A DNA stretch of 64,000 bases from Archegozetes longisetosus (GCA_018873245.2 JAEMBT020000006.1:4517855-4581854); one strand, 5' to 3'; counted from the stretch's first letter, positions 13,801 through 27,800 are shown. The notes: generated from the sequence alone by a model not told the origin. Made by a program: numbers and translations.

Positions 13801-14238
13801 TAAATCAAGTAAAAATTGCCAAAAATCATAAGGACCTTGTTTTAATTTCATGTCATTTACCATTTAACAGTTAATTTAGTAGAAACTGAAAGTTTATTTT
13901 TTTGTGAATGAACCTATTTTTCAGCTTAAATGTTGTGGCGTCGCATCTCTGAATGACTATCAAAAGTACGGAATGTCAATCCCGACCTCATGTTATCTAT
14001 CAGGCAAACAATTTATAAATCAAAAGGTATTAATCAACTGAAATAGTACTCAATATTCACACATTGTTAATTGTATCTGAATTTCGGATAGGGCTGTGCA
14101 CTGGCTTTGAGAGAGTTTCTAGAATTAAGGACTGGAATAATTGGTTTATTGTGTTTGATCGCAGCTGTCATTCAATTAATATTAATCACATTAACTCTTA
14201 TACTTTTTTGTACTAAAAACAAGGATTATATCAGATAA
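10889..14238 (+). CDS. Tetraspanin, six exons, 224 residues
   Basis: Exons are 10889-10939, 12464-12661, 12719-12799, 12861-12956, 13925-14026 and 14092-14238; all junctions are phase 0 and the total length is 675 nt. The product has four membrane segments (about 5-33, 52-74, 84-104, 190-216) and a large extracellular loop with the family-defining CCG at 145-147, Cys165 and Cys178. The residue pattern Q-x-x-L-x-CCG fixes the exon 4/5 junction and requires a GC donor at 12957 (AAG|GCAAGA). The short first exon, MAKITKILLLLFNFVLW, ends at the usual tetraspanin intron position; its donor (TGG|GTTCGT) is weak. Tetraspanins organise membrane microdomains; the partner is unknown. A polyadenylation signal AATAAA lies about 50 bases after the stop. 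Subfamily cannot be assigned by eye. Confidence 0.88.
11979..12366 (+). mobile_element. Internally deleted mariner in tetraspanin intron 1
   Basis: Perfect-looking terminal inverted repeats start TTAGGTTGTCCGGATCAAAA at both ends (about 26 bases with one mismatch) and are flanked by TA. Inside, an ATG at 12122 opens a mariner N-terminus (MNRPELQKSVTDYEQRVF at its start) for 36 codons, then the frame passes directly into a typical mariner C-terminus (ERVIENEGEYLN, stop) with a TGA where tryptophan is normal. One deletion therefore removed nearly all of the transposase while keeping frame. It is non-autonomous. Confidence 0.92.
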
Positions 14239-14287
14239 TTATGATTTCTAGTAAAAATCTAAAACATTAATGATGTGTTTTTTTAGA

Positions 14288-14293
14288 AATAAA
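14288..14293 (+). terminator. Polyadenylation signal of the tetraspanin gene
   Basis: AATAAA about 50 bases downstream of the tetraspanin stop, in a run of two overlapping signals. The convergent arrestin-domain gene ends 350 bases further on. Confidence 0.55.
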
Positions 14294-14642
14294 TAAATGT
14301 GTTTAATAAACCTATTAATATATTTTTAAAAGAAAGTCAAATTTGAATATCGCAAATCAATAGTAACGGCTGTATAATGAAATTCATCCTTCTGAATTGC
14401 GTGCATTAAATTTTTGTGTATGAATATAATGGCATCATAAATAATAACTTTTTAAGTTGCAATAGTTACAATTTTCACTGAATTTTAAACAAATAAATTG
14501 ATTAATTTTATAAATGTTATATTAATGTGATTCAATAAAATAGCAAGAATAATTTCAAAATGACATCATTGTGCGTTGCATATTGATAACATTTTTTGGA
14601 CATTTGAACTCAACATCAACAAATTTTTTTCGGATGAACACT

Positions 14643-16497
14643 TCAGATTTGGACATAAATCATATCAGTGTTGAACTCTTTAAGCCCAGAATAACAACTT
14701 GACTTATTCAGTACTGATTCACTAGTGATAACAATCGGCAGATCTATGTGTAAGTTCAAGGCTGAAGGAATATCAGCGGTTACGTGTACAGCATATGAAA
14801 CCTTAATGATGGGACTTTCAATTGAGAGTGTGATATTTGCCGGAATCGGAACCTGAAGTGTTTCCACATTTGTGAGACCGGGCTCTACAGCATTTCCTTC
14901 TATTCTCATATATTTAGCTTCTTTGGTTTTCTCTTTTCCTTTAGCCATAAAAGTTTGAGTTTGCTTTAATGTTACTCTTGGAGTGACACGAATTGTAGAT
15001 TTATTAGTAATGCTACACTTCACTGCTATAAACTCTCCTGAAAATAGAAAATTTTATATTTGAAAATGCAATCTTAATTATAACATTGAATTAGATATAT
15101 CTTTAAGCGTTTGATCAATTTCTGGAATACAGGATATATATCCGAGTTTTTGCGATCGGGCTTTATAAATCATTTGCTTTGATTATGATGCAATCATTAC
15201 AAACCTGGATAGTATCCACTCTTAGCAATAGTTGCATCAACATTTATATTACCGGGTTTTACCCATAAGAAGCCAATTTTCTTCTCATTACTACCACTCA
15301 GCGGCAACTGTAATAAAGGCTTTGATCATAATTTATCTAATTTGCTTATCGTGTCAAAATATTTTTCACCATTAAATTATCACAAATAAGTGGTGCCTCG
15401 ACTTCGAATTCAGTTTTAGTCTTATGATTGAATGAAAAGATAGGTTTTTCTATTTCAGCCTCAATCCAATACTTGACAGATCCGTGATGTCCATCGAATG
15501 ACGACGGAATGCCTCTTTATGAAAATTTTTTCAAAATCAGTTCATTCGATAAATTCAAAAAATATGAATTACTCTTTAGGCAATTGATAATCGAATGGAA
15601 ACTCATGTACGCCCTTAGTTATGATACCATTGAATGCTAAAAATTAAATCATATTTACATTAAATAACTGGTCAAGTCTTGCGAGTCAATCATATTTAAT
15701 CAGAAAACATGATCATTCAACTATATTCGTATTAAATTTCTCACAATACTAAATTGCAAATCTATAGTTAACGACTAAGTTACAGCTCAACACTACTACT
15801 GGTGAATGTTCGAAGCTACTGATCTGAAGAGCTATTAGACACTATAGAAATAATTTTTCTAGAGTTAAAATTTGACAGAATATTATTTTAATGACTATAG
15901 TTAACTATAGTTTTATTCATATAAATCAATGAAATTTCTAAACATAATAAATATGATTTATTTCTTGGTAAACAACTTTTAGTCATCTTATAATTTTTCT
16001 ATTTAAAAGTAACGGTTTAATTCTTATGATGAAGATCTTATGTATACACTTGCGTAACAATTAGTTCAAACATTTATTAGTGTAGGTAGCGAACTGTATC
16101 AAAATTGCTTCCCATAGACCTTAATGTAGTATTGAAAATTATTGAGAGTACTTACTGTTGCGAACAAAATCATAATTCATTCCCAAATATTTAAGGGAAT
16201 CATGATATGTTTTAGTTCTTCTATGATTTCCACTGCCTTTGTTTTCAGTCCATTTCACTTGAGCCAATCCTACCAATTCCATTCTGATCTATTATAAAAA
16301 TATTGTCACAAAATGACTCAAATGTTTTCATTTTTAAGGAAAAAAGCTCAATTTTCTGAACAAACTCATACCATAGATAATTGTAACTCTCCTTCCAGTG
16401 CAATAACACATTTACCAATTACATGATCTCCCAATTGAAATGTGCGCTTATTTGAATCCAATAGTATTTCAAACTTTTGTAATTGAATTTTACCCAT
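14643..16497 (-). CDS. Arrestin-domain-containing protein (ARRDC-like), six exons, 321 residues
   Basis: Exons in transcript order are 16497-16372, 16288-16156, 15636-15573, 15514-15370, 15307-15205 and 15037-14643; junction phases are 0, 1, 2, 0, 1 and the sum is 966 nt. Residues 5-150 form the arrestin N-domain (QLGDHVIGKCVIALEGEL, then MELVGLAQVKW, then GIPSSFDGHHGSVKYWIEAE) and residues about 185-305 the arrestin C-domain, ending in the typical HVTADIPSALNLHIDLPIVI. No PPxY motif is seen after the C-domain, so recruitment of Nedd4-type ligases in the usual manner is not supported. Alpha-arrestins act as adaptors in membrane-protein traffic; the cargo is unknown. All splice sites are GT-AG. 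A paralogue on the other strand lies about 28 kb away. Confidence 0.92.
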
Positions 16498-19355
16498 ATT
16501 TGAAACTTGTGAAAAAATAGTATTTCTCTATATAAAAAATATTCTCTCTATTAAATAAAACGAATAGAAAAATGTTCAACTTTTTGGTCGCATGAATTGG
16601 TTGCTATGAAATGAATTGACAACAGGTACAACAATAATAATTGCAGTGCATTTGCAAACAAATTGGTTCAAGACATAGCTGTCACTAATATTGATTTGTT
16701 TCATATACATATTAGTCGACAAATTAGTTTTTGTCCAGCTTATGTATTTTTCTCACTTCCATGACAACCATTTTCTTAATAACTGTTAAAATTGACGTCA
16801 ATGTCAAGGGCTGGTATCATCAAGAGATAGAAATCTTCAGAAAAGCTAGAATTTGTTTATATTAATTCAGTAATGTGTTTTCAGACTGTTTGATTCTGTT
16901 TCTGTAAATTTTGGCATAAAAGCTTTCACGATAGCTCTTAAAATTACTATTTTTTGCAATTTATTCCATTTGTTTGAAATAATTACTTTTAATGCATTTA
17001 CTCAAGACTTGCACACACTGAGCAAAAATATTTCTGTTTTCGACTGAATGCCTTTCAGAATTAGCGTAAAATGTTTTGTATTAAGGAAGGAAATACGAAG
17101 CTATCCTTTTAACTTTGTTCGATTATTGTGCAATGCACTGAATATCCTTTGAATTTGTTTTTCTCTCAATACATGCGCGAAACATAGAATCATCAATGAT
17201 ATATTCAAGCTTTAGAAAGACTTTTCTCGAAACTTTTTTCTATCACTTAATACTATTTAATTCGATGAAAAGACAAATTATTTGTTCGTTTAATATATAA
17301 AATTTTGTTTATTTAATGTTTATTTTGATTGAAAGTTTTATTAAATGAATTTTCTATGTTTACCTCACGATAGAGTATGCGCTAGTCTATTATGAGGAAA
17401 GTTTACTGCAATGTTAAAAAGTCTCTGACATACCATTCATACCCCAATTACTCATACATATTTTCCACGAAAAATTCATAAGCATTGTTAAGCAAACAAA
17501 ACAAAAGAGGTAATTAATTTTAAAAAATAAATGGTAATAATAAAGTTGTTTTACGAAAAATATCGATTAATACGCATTCAGGTTAATGTAATTCGTCTAT
17601 TTGTTTATAAATTGCTCGGATTTCATGAAAACTCAAGTAAAAGAAAATTAACCAAAACTTAGTGCAATAAAATGACAACGAAATCAGTTGATAAGTTAAA
17701 TACAGAAAATTAGATATTTTGTGTTATGCTCTGTGCGAATATTCTTTAACCTTTAGAAATACGAAGAGCAACATGAGTCGAATAAAGATAAAAGGATAGC
17801 TTCTGAATAAGAGTTTTCTTGTTGATTAGTATTGAAGAATTGAGCTGAAAATATGCAGTATTATATAACAGTTGTTTATGTAATAAAAGTAGAGATAGGA
17901 ACAGAAATGATATAATACTGTAGTAGTTATGTAATAAAGAATGAATCCATTAATAGTGATTTGAAGCTTCATATTGCACAACAAAAGCACAGTTACTTTT
18001 AGAAATCTTTCTCTTATTCAATAAAAGCTGAATTCAAGTCCATATCAAGTTATTTACGATTAAGAAATGAGTGCTGACTACTTTTTATAAATAAGAAAAA
18101 TTCAAGAAAGCTGTGAAATTGTCAGAGATTTTCTGAAAACGTCCTGTTTGAGATATAATCACTGCTATGTTAGATAATGATAAGGAAAGATGAATTCTTA
18201 AATGTTTCCTAGATCTAACTCATAATTGAATCACGAAACAAGACTTTATTAATAGAATAGTGAAATTACATTAAAAAGACAATAAGTATTCAGACAAAAT
18301 ACAGGTGCATTTCACAATAAATTTTAAAATTTCACTCTAACAACAAGTTAAATCTTCTGATTGTATAATTATAATACTCCAAATCTCTCAAATGCTCGCT
18401 CAAATTGTCATTCAATCTGAAATACCAATATCACTGCTCTTAATAACAAGGTCTAACAAATTCTTTCTCTTAATAATTGCAAACCTCAAAAATCTACAAT
18501 ATATACTGAAAGAGACAACAAATATCATTCAAGCACTTTTAATCAAAAAGATTACAACACATGACAAGCATTTGAAGATTAATGTTATTCTCATTGAGTA
18601 ACTTTTCTATTTGGGAATAAATTGGTAATATAATATCATTTCGTAGGAACTGGCCTCAAATCTGTGAAATGAAGTCAATTTATACTCCTTTTTTCTCAAA
18701 ATTGAATTTTTTAACTATTATTCTTTTCGCATTCGTTTTTATCACTTTATCACAAGAAAGAATTAACGAATAATCTCTGCTCAAAAGTTTTGTAAAGTTT
18801 ATTTTTAGATTTTGAACGTAAATTCTTAAGTTTTTCTCATGCTATGGGTTCATATAGAATTGATTTTATATTCTAAGAATCAAGTGCGTTTACACGTCTT
18901 TTGCAGGAAATGAACTTCTCTTTTGAAGAAATGACTTAAAAATTAAATTTACAAGTTCTTAAAGTTTTCAATTCAGTCATTTTTTATTTGTGAGAAAACT
19001 ATTTCAGTACATTAGCAAATTGTTTGCAACTATCTTTTAAAACAAGCTTTTAAATTAACAATAATTGTTATTAGTAAAACTTCTCCATAAAACAGTAACA
19101 AAAAACTGCATTCAAAATAGCACATAAATCCAAATTATTATAACTTCCCCTATTTAAGATTAGTTCTAATACGTACCTTTACGTAGTTGATATTTCGTTT
19201 ACTTGTAAACTTTTACTAACAAACTAAGGTATTATTTTCCTAATTAAAAGTCTTTAAGAACATGTATATTCAATTTTTAAGGTCGTTCTGTCCAAAGAGA
19301 AGTTCATTTTTGGCAAAAGATTTTGAACACCCTATATGATTAAAATTCTCATTGA
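16498..19355. other. AT-rich spacer upstream of the first arrestin-domain gene
   Basis: No exon, RNA gene or transposon end could be supported. It presumably contains the promoter of the arrestin-domain gene, but no clear core element was identified. Confidence 0.45.
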
Positions 19356-19356
19356 A

Positions 19357-20097
19357 GAGGTTGTCCGAAGATCTATGGGAATTGGCCCTCTGTGAAATAT
19401 ATCATGTTATATATCAATCGAAAGCTCTCGTCAAGCTGAGCAATAGTCTTGCTGATCAGATTGAAATTGGTCCATAGGTTTAAAAGTTATAGGCAAATAA
19501 CCGTTAACACTGCCGTATATGGGGAAGCATGTTACATCTTTGTAAATCCTTATGAGTAGTTTATCATTAGAAGGCTACTAAGCTGAGATCATTGCGTTTT
19601 CTAGCTAAAATACCATTGTTTGCCTACTCACAATACAATGATTACTCTACATATGAAAGAAGTTTTCCTCAATTTTCGACCCTTAAAATAAAGTGTTCGG
19701 ACTAGAACTTTTTGTACTTTCATACTAGGTTATGTGCTACTACAAAAACAATAATGGGCTACTCCGAACAATACATTTTAAGCATTGAGATTAGCGATTG
19801 AAGATTTTCAATCTTCAGAAAACTTACTTAACATTAACAAAATATGACTTTCATTCTATTGTTGAATACACTTGGTTGTTATGACTCAACACACCAAATC
19901 TAATAATTCTATGTTGAATAGTTTTTTAGTTATAAGCTCCCAAAGTTTTAAAGTTTTTTGTTTTTACACCCTTTACCAGGAGATATGAAAAGGTATAAGG
20001 TGCCGTTATACTCCGTTCCCCGCTTCTATGTGTTGGCAAAGTCAGTAGGTCTAAACTCGACCGGGGCCAACTCCCAATGGATGTCCGAACAACCTCT
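19357..20097. mobile_element. Unclassified element with about 33-bp terminal inverted repeats
   Basis: The left end AGAGGTTGTCCGAAGATC and the inverted right end AGAGGTTGTTCGGACATC match over about 33 bases with several mismatches, and both continue into GGGAATTGGCCC-like sequence. Local GC is above background near both ends. No transposase was found and no clear target duplication. A 15-base word, TCTCGTCAAGCTGAG, near 19434 is shared with the long terminal repeats of the Merlin element at 60.6-62.5 kb. The class is unknown. Confidence 0.65.
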
Positions 20098-21870
20098 TTA
20101 TCATTTTCTAGTGAGTAAGTAAGTAAAAATGAGATTTGATAAACTACGAAAACTCCTGCTCTAAAATGTCATCTCTAAGTATTCCTTATTTCTTTATTGC
20201 GTAAAAGTGTAAATGAATACTTTTTTGAAGACTCTTAAGTTTAAGACTAAAACCCTAAAAGGCATACATTAAGACATAAGTTTTGGTTTCATTTGATTAT
20301 TGAACTCTTAATAAATGGCAAAATAGTATAGAGATAAAAGTCCATAAGTCTTACTGAGAAAAGTATTAAGATCTTAACTACGATAACAACATATGAATAA
20401 TGATATATTAATGATTTGGCTACTATACAAATAGCTATTAGTGCTAACTCTAATTCACATCAATCTGTACTGTAGTCAAGCTAAAAGTTTGACAGGAATA
20501 TCAAATTAGGATTAGTTCTAAACTTTTAGTAATTGAAATTGCCTTTCAATTTAAATGTAATGTTAATAATTTTTATACTCTTAATCTTAAATTTGAGGCT
20601 CTTCTTCAAAAAAAAGTATTCGAATGTAAAACTAGTTTTTTGCAGCAATTTTGATAATTTTTATAGAACTTTTAGAATATCTTCAGCTTAAAAATTTACA
20701 ATTCAATGAGAATATTAATTGGTCCAATTCTTAAGACATAATGAAAGTTAATTGTAAAAAGAGAAGTTTGGAAATTTTCATTATTATCAATCATTCCCAA
20801 AAGTAATCAATGAGAATAAAAAGATTATTATAAGAGATTCAAATAGAGTAAATGACACTTAATTGTAGATAAATGTATCGTGCAAACACTATATGTATAT
20901 TTATATCTATATATTATATTTATAAGTTGAAAGCTTATAATTGAGAACTCTTAAATATCTGAAATTAGGTACTTAAAGTAGTGAAAAGGAAAATTTTGAG
21001 TGAGACTATAAAACGATAAAAAATTTAAATGAAGAACAATTCATGTAAACATGGTCTGAGTATTATTTATTGAATTTCATTGTATTAAGCGAATAACTTT
21101 GATTATTAAAATATGAGCGCTTAATACGAAATCAGTATTTGTGTAAGCCTAAACAAATACAAGTTTTGCAAAATTGATTATTCAAAATTTTTAACTTATA
21201 GTTTTGTGTATTATGGATCGAATAACTGTTTTTCGCTTGTTTTTATAGATTGTACTTTCGATCGAAAATTAAGTTATGATTTCAATGCTAATCAAAGATG
21301 TGTTGAAAAGTATTTGTGTTTAATTATTTGTCTAAGCTTTAGGTATAAAATAGTAACGGGGTTCGCTCTCAGTATACATCTTAACAACTGTCCAAATAAT
21401 ACTCTGGTTATGCTTACATTAATTGCTATTCAAATCTAAAAAGCTTCAACCATTTTCTCAATCTGATACGAAAAATTGATTCCTCAGAGTAAACAGAATA
21501 TTTAATAAAACCCTTATTTTCGCCATTCATATTTTAAATCATAATTTTGTAGCCCTTATAATTAAGTTCATGACTAATTAAACTAAAATTGAAAGTAATT
21601 TCAATTTGGAATATGCTATTGAAAGATTCAAATTTTAAGATTCATAAATGAAAATTTTCCAAAACTTTTAAACAATATAGGAGAAAATTTCAAGAAACCG
21701 ACAATGGTTCGGTCCTATTGCTCTAGAAATGACAAAATAATAGAAGAATCGAGTTCTACAGAGACAAAATAGTGAGAAGAGGTCCCAAAAATGTCTCGAC
21801 AAGATAAAGGATTAATGAATTTAAGCCTTAATTATCAGATAAGAGTTACAATAAAAGCAAGAAAAATGTC
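20098..21870. other. AT-rich spacer
   Basis: Several short frames occur, none with recognisable features. Nothing else was seen before the 3' end of the cryptochrome/photolyase gene. Confidence 0.45.
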
Positions 21871-24800
21871 TCAATATTTAGAAATTTCATTGAATTTCAT
21901 ATAAATGTTATTCATTCGCTCAAAGTTGACTTTACTCGCTTCCAAATGATCAATAATAGGCAGTGGATAGTCTTTGCCGATAATACATTTGGCCATTTCC
22001 TGAACATCAATCGGAGCTTTCCAGGGTTCGTGAATGTGTTTGCGCGGAAAGTGCTTAAGTGCTGGAACGTATTTACGTATATAATCTCCGTTTGGGTCAG
22101 TTTTACGCCCAAAATTGATAGCGCAGTAATAGTAAGGTATTTGCTGAAAGTTATAGCTAGACGAGTGCCACATCCAAATACCAGCGTTGATACTGGAATC
22201 AGCGTCAAGCAATAGCTCATCAAATACCTTCATGCCTGCAGCGTTGTTACGGAATAAATTTATAAAGAATTTTGGTGAAAAATTATTAATTTAACCCGCT
22301 TGAAAAAAAATTTGAAAAATTCATTTGATTCTTAATTCTGTATCTATAGTTTGCAATGCCTCTCGAAAAAAAAGTATTAGGAAATACTCTTTTAAAATTG
22401 AGTTCTTCATTTAAATCCACGCCTATTATATGTTTAATCTTAGATAATTTTGTTTCAGAAAGTATAAGGTTGGAGAGAAATGAATGTCGTTTTTGGTACG
22501 TTATATTAGAATGGTTCAAAAATACACTTAGGATTTGTTTACATATCTTTTGTTTTGTGAATAAATACATTTAATATTAGTCTTTATTTCTATTAAATTA
22601 TTATTTTAAAGTTGTGATTTGATTTCGATTTGAGCCATGTCTTTCGATGACAATCATATTAGACATTGTATGTTGTTGAGTTTAAGAGTGGTAATAATGC
22701 AACGGTTGCCACCAAGAATATCACCGATACATATGGTGATTATTAAAGGTCCGCACGTGTCAACGTAGGTTTGACAGATTTCGATCAGGCGATTTTGACC
22801 TGGAGAATCAACCTGGTTCTGGTCGACCTCAAGAGTTGGATGATGACGAGTTGAAAGCTCTAGTGGAGTCTGAGCCTCGCCAATCAAGTTGGGACATGGG
22901 GTTGATACTAGGCTTCGATATTTATATTGTGTTAATAAAATTTATTTGAATTTTGTGATCAAATACGTCATTCATTTCTCTCCGACCTTATACTTAGTAT
23001 TTCGAGTAATCAAAATTTTGACGTGATGTTAAAAAATTTGATCTAAGTTAAAATTTTGAACAAATGACTTTGAATAGTTACTGCGTACCTTCTTCCCAAG
23101 ACATCCATAGTCCACCTCTAGTAAGGAAACAAATAGTAGCATGTCGTGCAACCGGATGTACCCAACCTTCTTGGAGAATCTGAGTTTGTATCGCATCAAT
23201 ATAAGGGAACCCAGTTTTCGCGTTTGCCCATTTTTCTAACATTTCCGGATTCTTATCCCATGCTATCTGCAAGCAATTCGGGTTTCCAACCATTGTATCG
23301 TAATTAAAATTATTTGTAGAGACGCAGTAGAAAAATTCGCGCCATAATAGCTGTCCGTAAAGTGATAGTGGAGGGTTTGACTTCTTAAGTTTTTGTATAT
23401 ATTTGATAGCTCTTGATAGAAAAGACGTGATGATAGGCATCCGAATCTGTCGTAATTTTTAGATTAAATTTCAATTTATAGGCTCTGGTTGAAAGGCAAA
23501 AAGAAGATACTCTAGAAAGGATTGATAATAACTTCATTGATATTCTTTCAGTCACTTTGAAGTTTGCCAGGTTTTAAAAAATGTCCTTCTCACTTGATAT
23601 AAAATTTATGAGGAGAATTCTGCCTAAGAATTGCCTTCAGATAACTTCATATTCAAAACAAATTCTTAGATAACTTGAAATTGAAAGAAAAAGTCTTTTT
23701 GCCTTTCATTCAATTTCGAAAATTACTCAAATAGAAAAGCGTTCATTAAACTTGTTGAATACCTTTTGATTCCATAATTTATCCCAAAAACAAAGAAAAT
23801 CTTTAAATCTTTATGAAATTTTTTCAGAAATGGAATATATGTGTTTTCAGACAAAATATAGAAAATGCAGATTATTAATGAAAAGAATAAAAGCATTAAG
23901 CATTCATTAAAACTTTTTAAATATTCAACAGTTATGAAACAAACGGTCTGGTAAAACAAAGGAAAAAATTAAATTTTAACCTCAAATAAGGTGATAGTCC
24001 TGTATGTGTTGTGCCGAATAAAGACTGTTGTCTCAATCTCGGAATCCCAAACACAGCAATCCATGCCTTGTGCTGAAGGTGTCTTTCCAATCTCAACAAA
24101 GCCTCAGTTTCGCCTCCAATCCAAGTCGACTGCGATACAGATAGAGACATATCAAAGCCCAGTTCAGCCAAAGTCGGTATTCCATACTTGATATCATGAT
24201 CATCACTGATTGGAGTGTAAGCTTTGTTAAGCATCTGTAAAGTGATTGTAGGCTTTGGTGCTGGTGGAGGACCGATGCTGGAAATTATGCTTTGAAAATG
24301 GGAGTAGTTTAGTGGCGAAAAACCTCCGCACTTGATCAGAATCTGATCTAAAGGGTACAAGGTGTGCGAACTTATGCTGATTACTTGAACGCCCAACTGA
24401 TCGCACATTTGACTTATATGGGCGTCACGTAGCTTTCCATAAGGCTCGGGTTCCGCTTCAAACGATAGATGCGTTGTCTTCCAGTCTGAAAATTGAATTA
24501 ATAAAAATTCTCTTTCCATTCATGAAAAATCAATTTTCAAGAAAGCTTTTAGCTTTACTGGCTTTTGACTAAGAACTTGAAGTAGGCTTTGCAGCTTATG
24601 AAGTATTTTTGAAGAAGAGAAAAGTTACGGCTTGAGGTCAATTTCGATTGGAAAAAATGTTTAAATGCATTCGCTCATTTTCGCTATATTCTCAAAATAT
24701 TACGTTTGAGCGAATCAAATTGTTTTATATAATCTTGAATTTTTGTTAGATTTTCTTGGAAAGAAATCTTCAACAATAGGGATTCTAGAGATTGGAATAA

Positions 24801-27800
24801 GTGTTGAAAAATAAATATGAATATAAATGAAAATCATGAATAAAGTATAAATCATCGCTATTACAACTAGCTAACATAGTAGAACCTTTTAGTCGTAAAA
24901 TTATTCTAAGGTATTTTTGAGAAATGAAGCCTTAAAATTTAGCTGCTTTACCCAAACTATAAATCAAAGCCCTGATAATTGAAGTTTTTAAATCTATAGA
25001 TGATTGGAGCTTTTTAATTCATCGTTTCATTGATAGCTAAACATTTCATATAATAAGATTGATCGATTTATTCGTGAATCTTCTAGATTTTTGATAAAAT
25101 TAAATAATCTGTTATGTAACTATTCCAAATTAAAATAGAAGTTTCAGACTTCTTTTCTCAATAGAACATGTTAAAGATCAGCTTAATCTTTGTATAAGCT
25201 TAAACATTATGTAATTAATCTAGGTTTTTATCAGATTCTTTTTGAAATATACATATTTATACTAGTACAGGTTCCGTGACACTATAACATTACCGTCATC
25301 ACGTACGACATTGCTGTGCAAAGCATTCCAAAAATAAAAATCATACTTATTAAAATGATTAACAGTTGGCTTTTAATAACCTAAACTCGAACATAATCAA
25401 GACAAAGCAATAGAATGAACTGAAAAAATAAAATCAACGCAATCTAATCTTAATAAATCTAACCTACTTAACAAAGTAAACATAAAATCAATCAACCCTG
25501 AAAATTAATTTAAATTATCAGTGGAAATTGATTTGAAAGTTACTCAGTATTGTCACTGAGCAGCAATGTCTTACGCGATAATGCCGCTATAAAGCTATTT
25601 TAACGCAATAATGACATGCTACGCTAATATTGTATCCCAAAATTTGTTCTCTGCTGTTGGTTGAAGAATGAAAGCATTTGACTTATCAAGAACTAGCATA
25701 TAATAGAGTATCGTAAGCATAACTGAAATAATAATTGTCTTAATTAAGAATATACATCGAATATTTCAAATTCTACAGTTTCTCAAACCTTTAAACAGTT
25801 TGGGAAAAACGTCAGAAGGCTGTCCTCTGATGACAAATAGTCGTGAATTTAGCTTTCTTAAGCTCATATCCAAATCTTCTAGCGATTGAATCAAAAACAG
25901 CCATTTATTGATACCTCGATTGGACGAGGCGGCGAACCACTTGTCGATCAGATAAACACATCTGAATGTTGTCGCACCCTTTAATCCTAATTATTTTATT
26001 ACAAAAATGAATTAATAAAAAAGCAGAAATGTTTTAAACTTAAATGCTTTTATTCAATGTCCGTATATTTTGAATTTCGTATTTGATTAATAATTCTAAC
26101 AGCAATTTCGTGATAATTTTATAAGAATAGAACTTATCCAAAAAGTTAAATATTTACTCCCATTTCAAACAAATTGTATAGAAGTTTAAATAAAGGATAT
26201 AACAGTTTTTATTCTGACTTAAAGTTTAATAATTGCTCTTTCTACGCTATTATTATTACAATATGTTTCGCCTAAACTAGCTGAAACTGACCAGACTAGA
26301 TTACCATAACCTAAAATAATCTAATCTACTGTAACTAAGTATAAACTAATCTAACTCAACCTCTGACTATTTTATAACCTTTATATTTAACATTTAGTTG
26401 TGAAAATGGAAAAAGTATAATTTGCGACAAAAAAATTGGCAAAATTTTACTCGTATGTAAATCTTAATTTTGTATCAATTATAGCATTTATCTGGCTGTC
26501 CATAATAATATAATGTGAAAGATTTATCGATCACAATATATACCTAAATTTTAAAATTTTCTTCAAAAAATTTCCGAACTTGGCGTTACTTTTAAATTTA
26601 ATTGAAAACAGAGAATTGTAGTTGTTAATGAGACTTGGAAATTTTTCGGTAGTAGTATTCACTAAACTAAATCAACATATGCTTTAATTTATTCAACTTG
26701 ACATTATGAAAAACTTAGGAAGTTTAAAAATTAGTAAAACTTAATAATTGTATATAGAGAGCGTCTAAAAACTGTGAATGAAAGAAATTTTGAAATTATA
26801 TTTGTTATAGGGTTGGCTTTAATTGTAGTATAAGACCTAGAATATTTATTTAAACAATTGTAATTACGCCTAGTTTGATGTAAAATATTATATTAACTGA
26901 ATTAAAGAACTATAGGTAAATCGTGTAATTTATTTTTTGAAAATTTAATGTGAGGACCTTCATTGATATTGTGTTTGCGTGTTAAAAATTGTTTACTGTG
27001 ACCTATGAAGAAGTCAAAATGTTTTTTGTAACATAATAATTATTAAATAGGAGTAAAAACACTACTGAATGGCAATAATAAACTTTAACTATATGTATTT
27101 ATTAAATCTTTTGGGAATTAAAATTTTTTGCCAACTTTTTTGTCGTATACCATAGCTAGAAGTTGGTTTAAATATTTTTTTTGTGGCGAAGAGCCACTGT
27201 GATAAATTTTGCTTGCCAACTTTCATAAAAACTAGTTTCAATGCTCTGGACTTATTTTTTAGGCTTAAATTACTGGAAGTTTGTGCGAAAGTTTTTTTTC
27301 AATCGAAACGAAAATTTGCAGACTTAATCTTATGATAACAGTAGCATAACTAGAATTGAGTAATTTTACTTTCAATTTTCCCGAGTGTATTTTATTATGC
27401 ATTTTTAGAAAAATTTGTAGTTCTCATGTTCTTTACCATAGATTTTTGTAGCCAAATGCTCTCAAAATTATACTTCTACAGGGTAGACATTTTAAAACCG
27501 AACCCAATTGAACATCAAAACGTTTTTTAATTGTACTTTCTATAGAAAAGTTTTATCAGAAAAGTTCAATACTAGAAAAGGTCTAATTTGAACTTTTATT
27601 AAACATAAATCTAAGATAAGAATGAATAAAAATAGAAATGGTGTTCACAACAATCGAACCTATTGTGTGGTCACTATCACCACTTTAGCTGAAGAAGCGC
27701 TGCTTGAAGAAGTGGTTTTAAAAGCTTAGCCAATCAGCCTGAAACTCCGCAGAAATATAAGCAAAACCAATATAGATATGATTTCATTATCATTATCTTT

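Noticed and set aside
21912-22223. Frames on both strands over the last cryptochrome exon
   Set aside because: They are other-frame readings of a well-supported exon.
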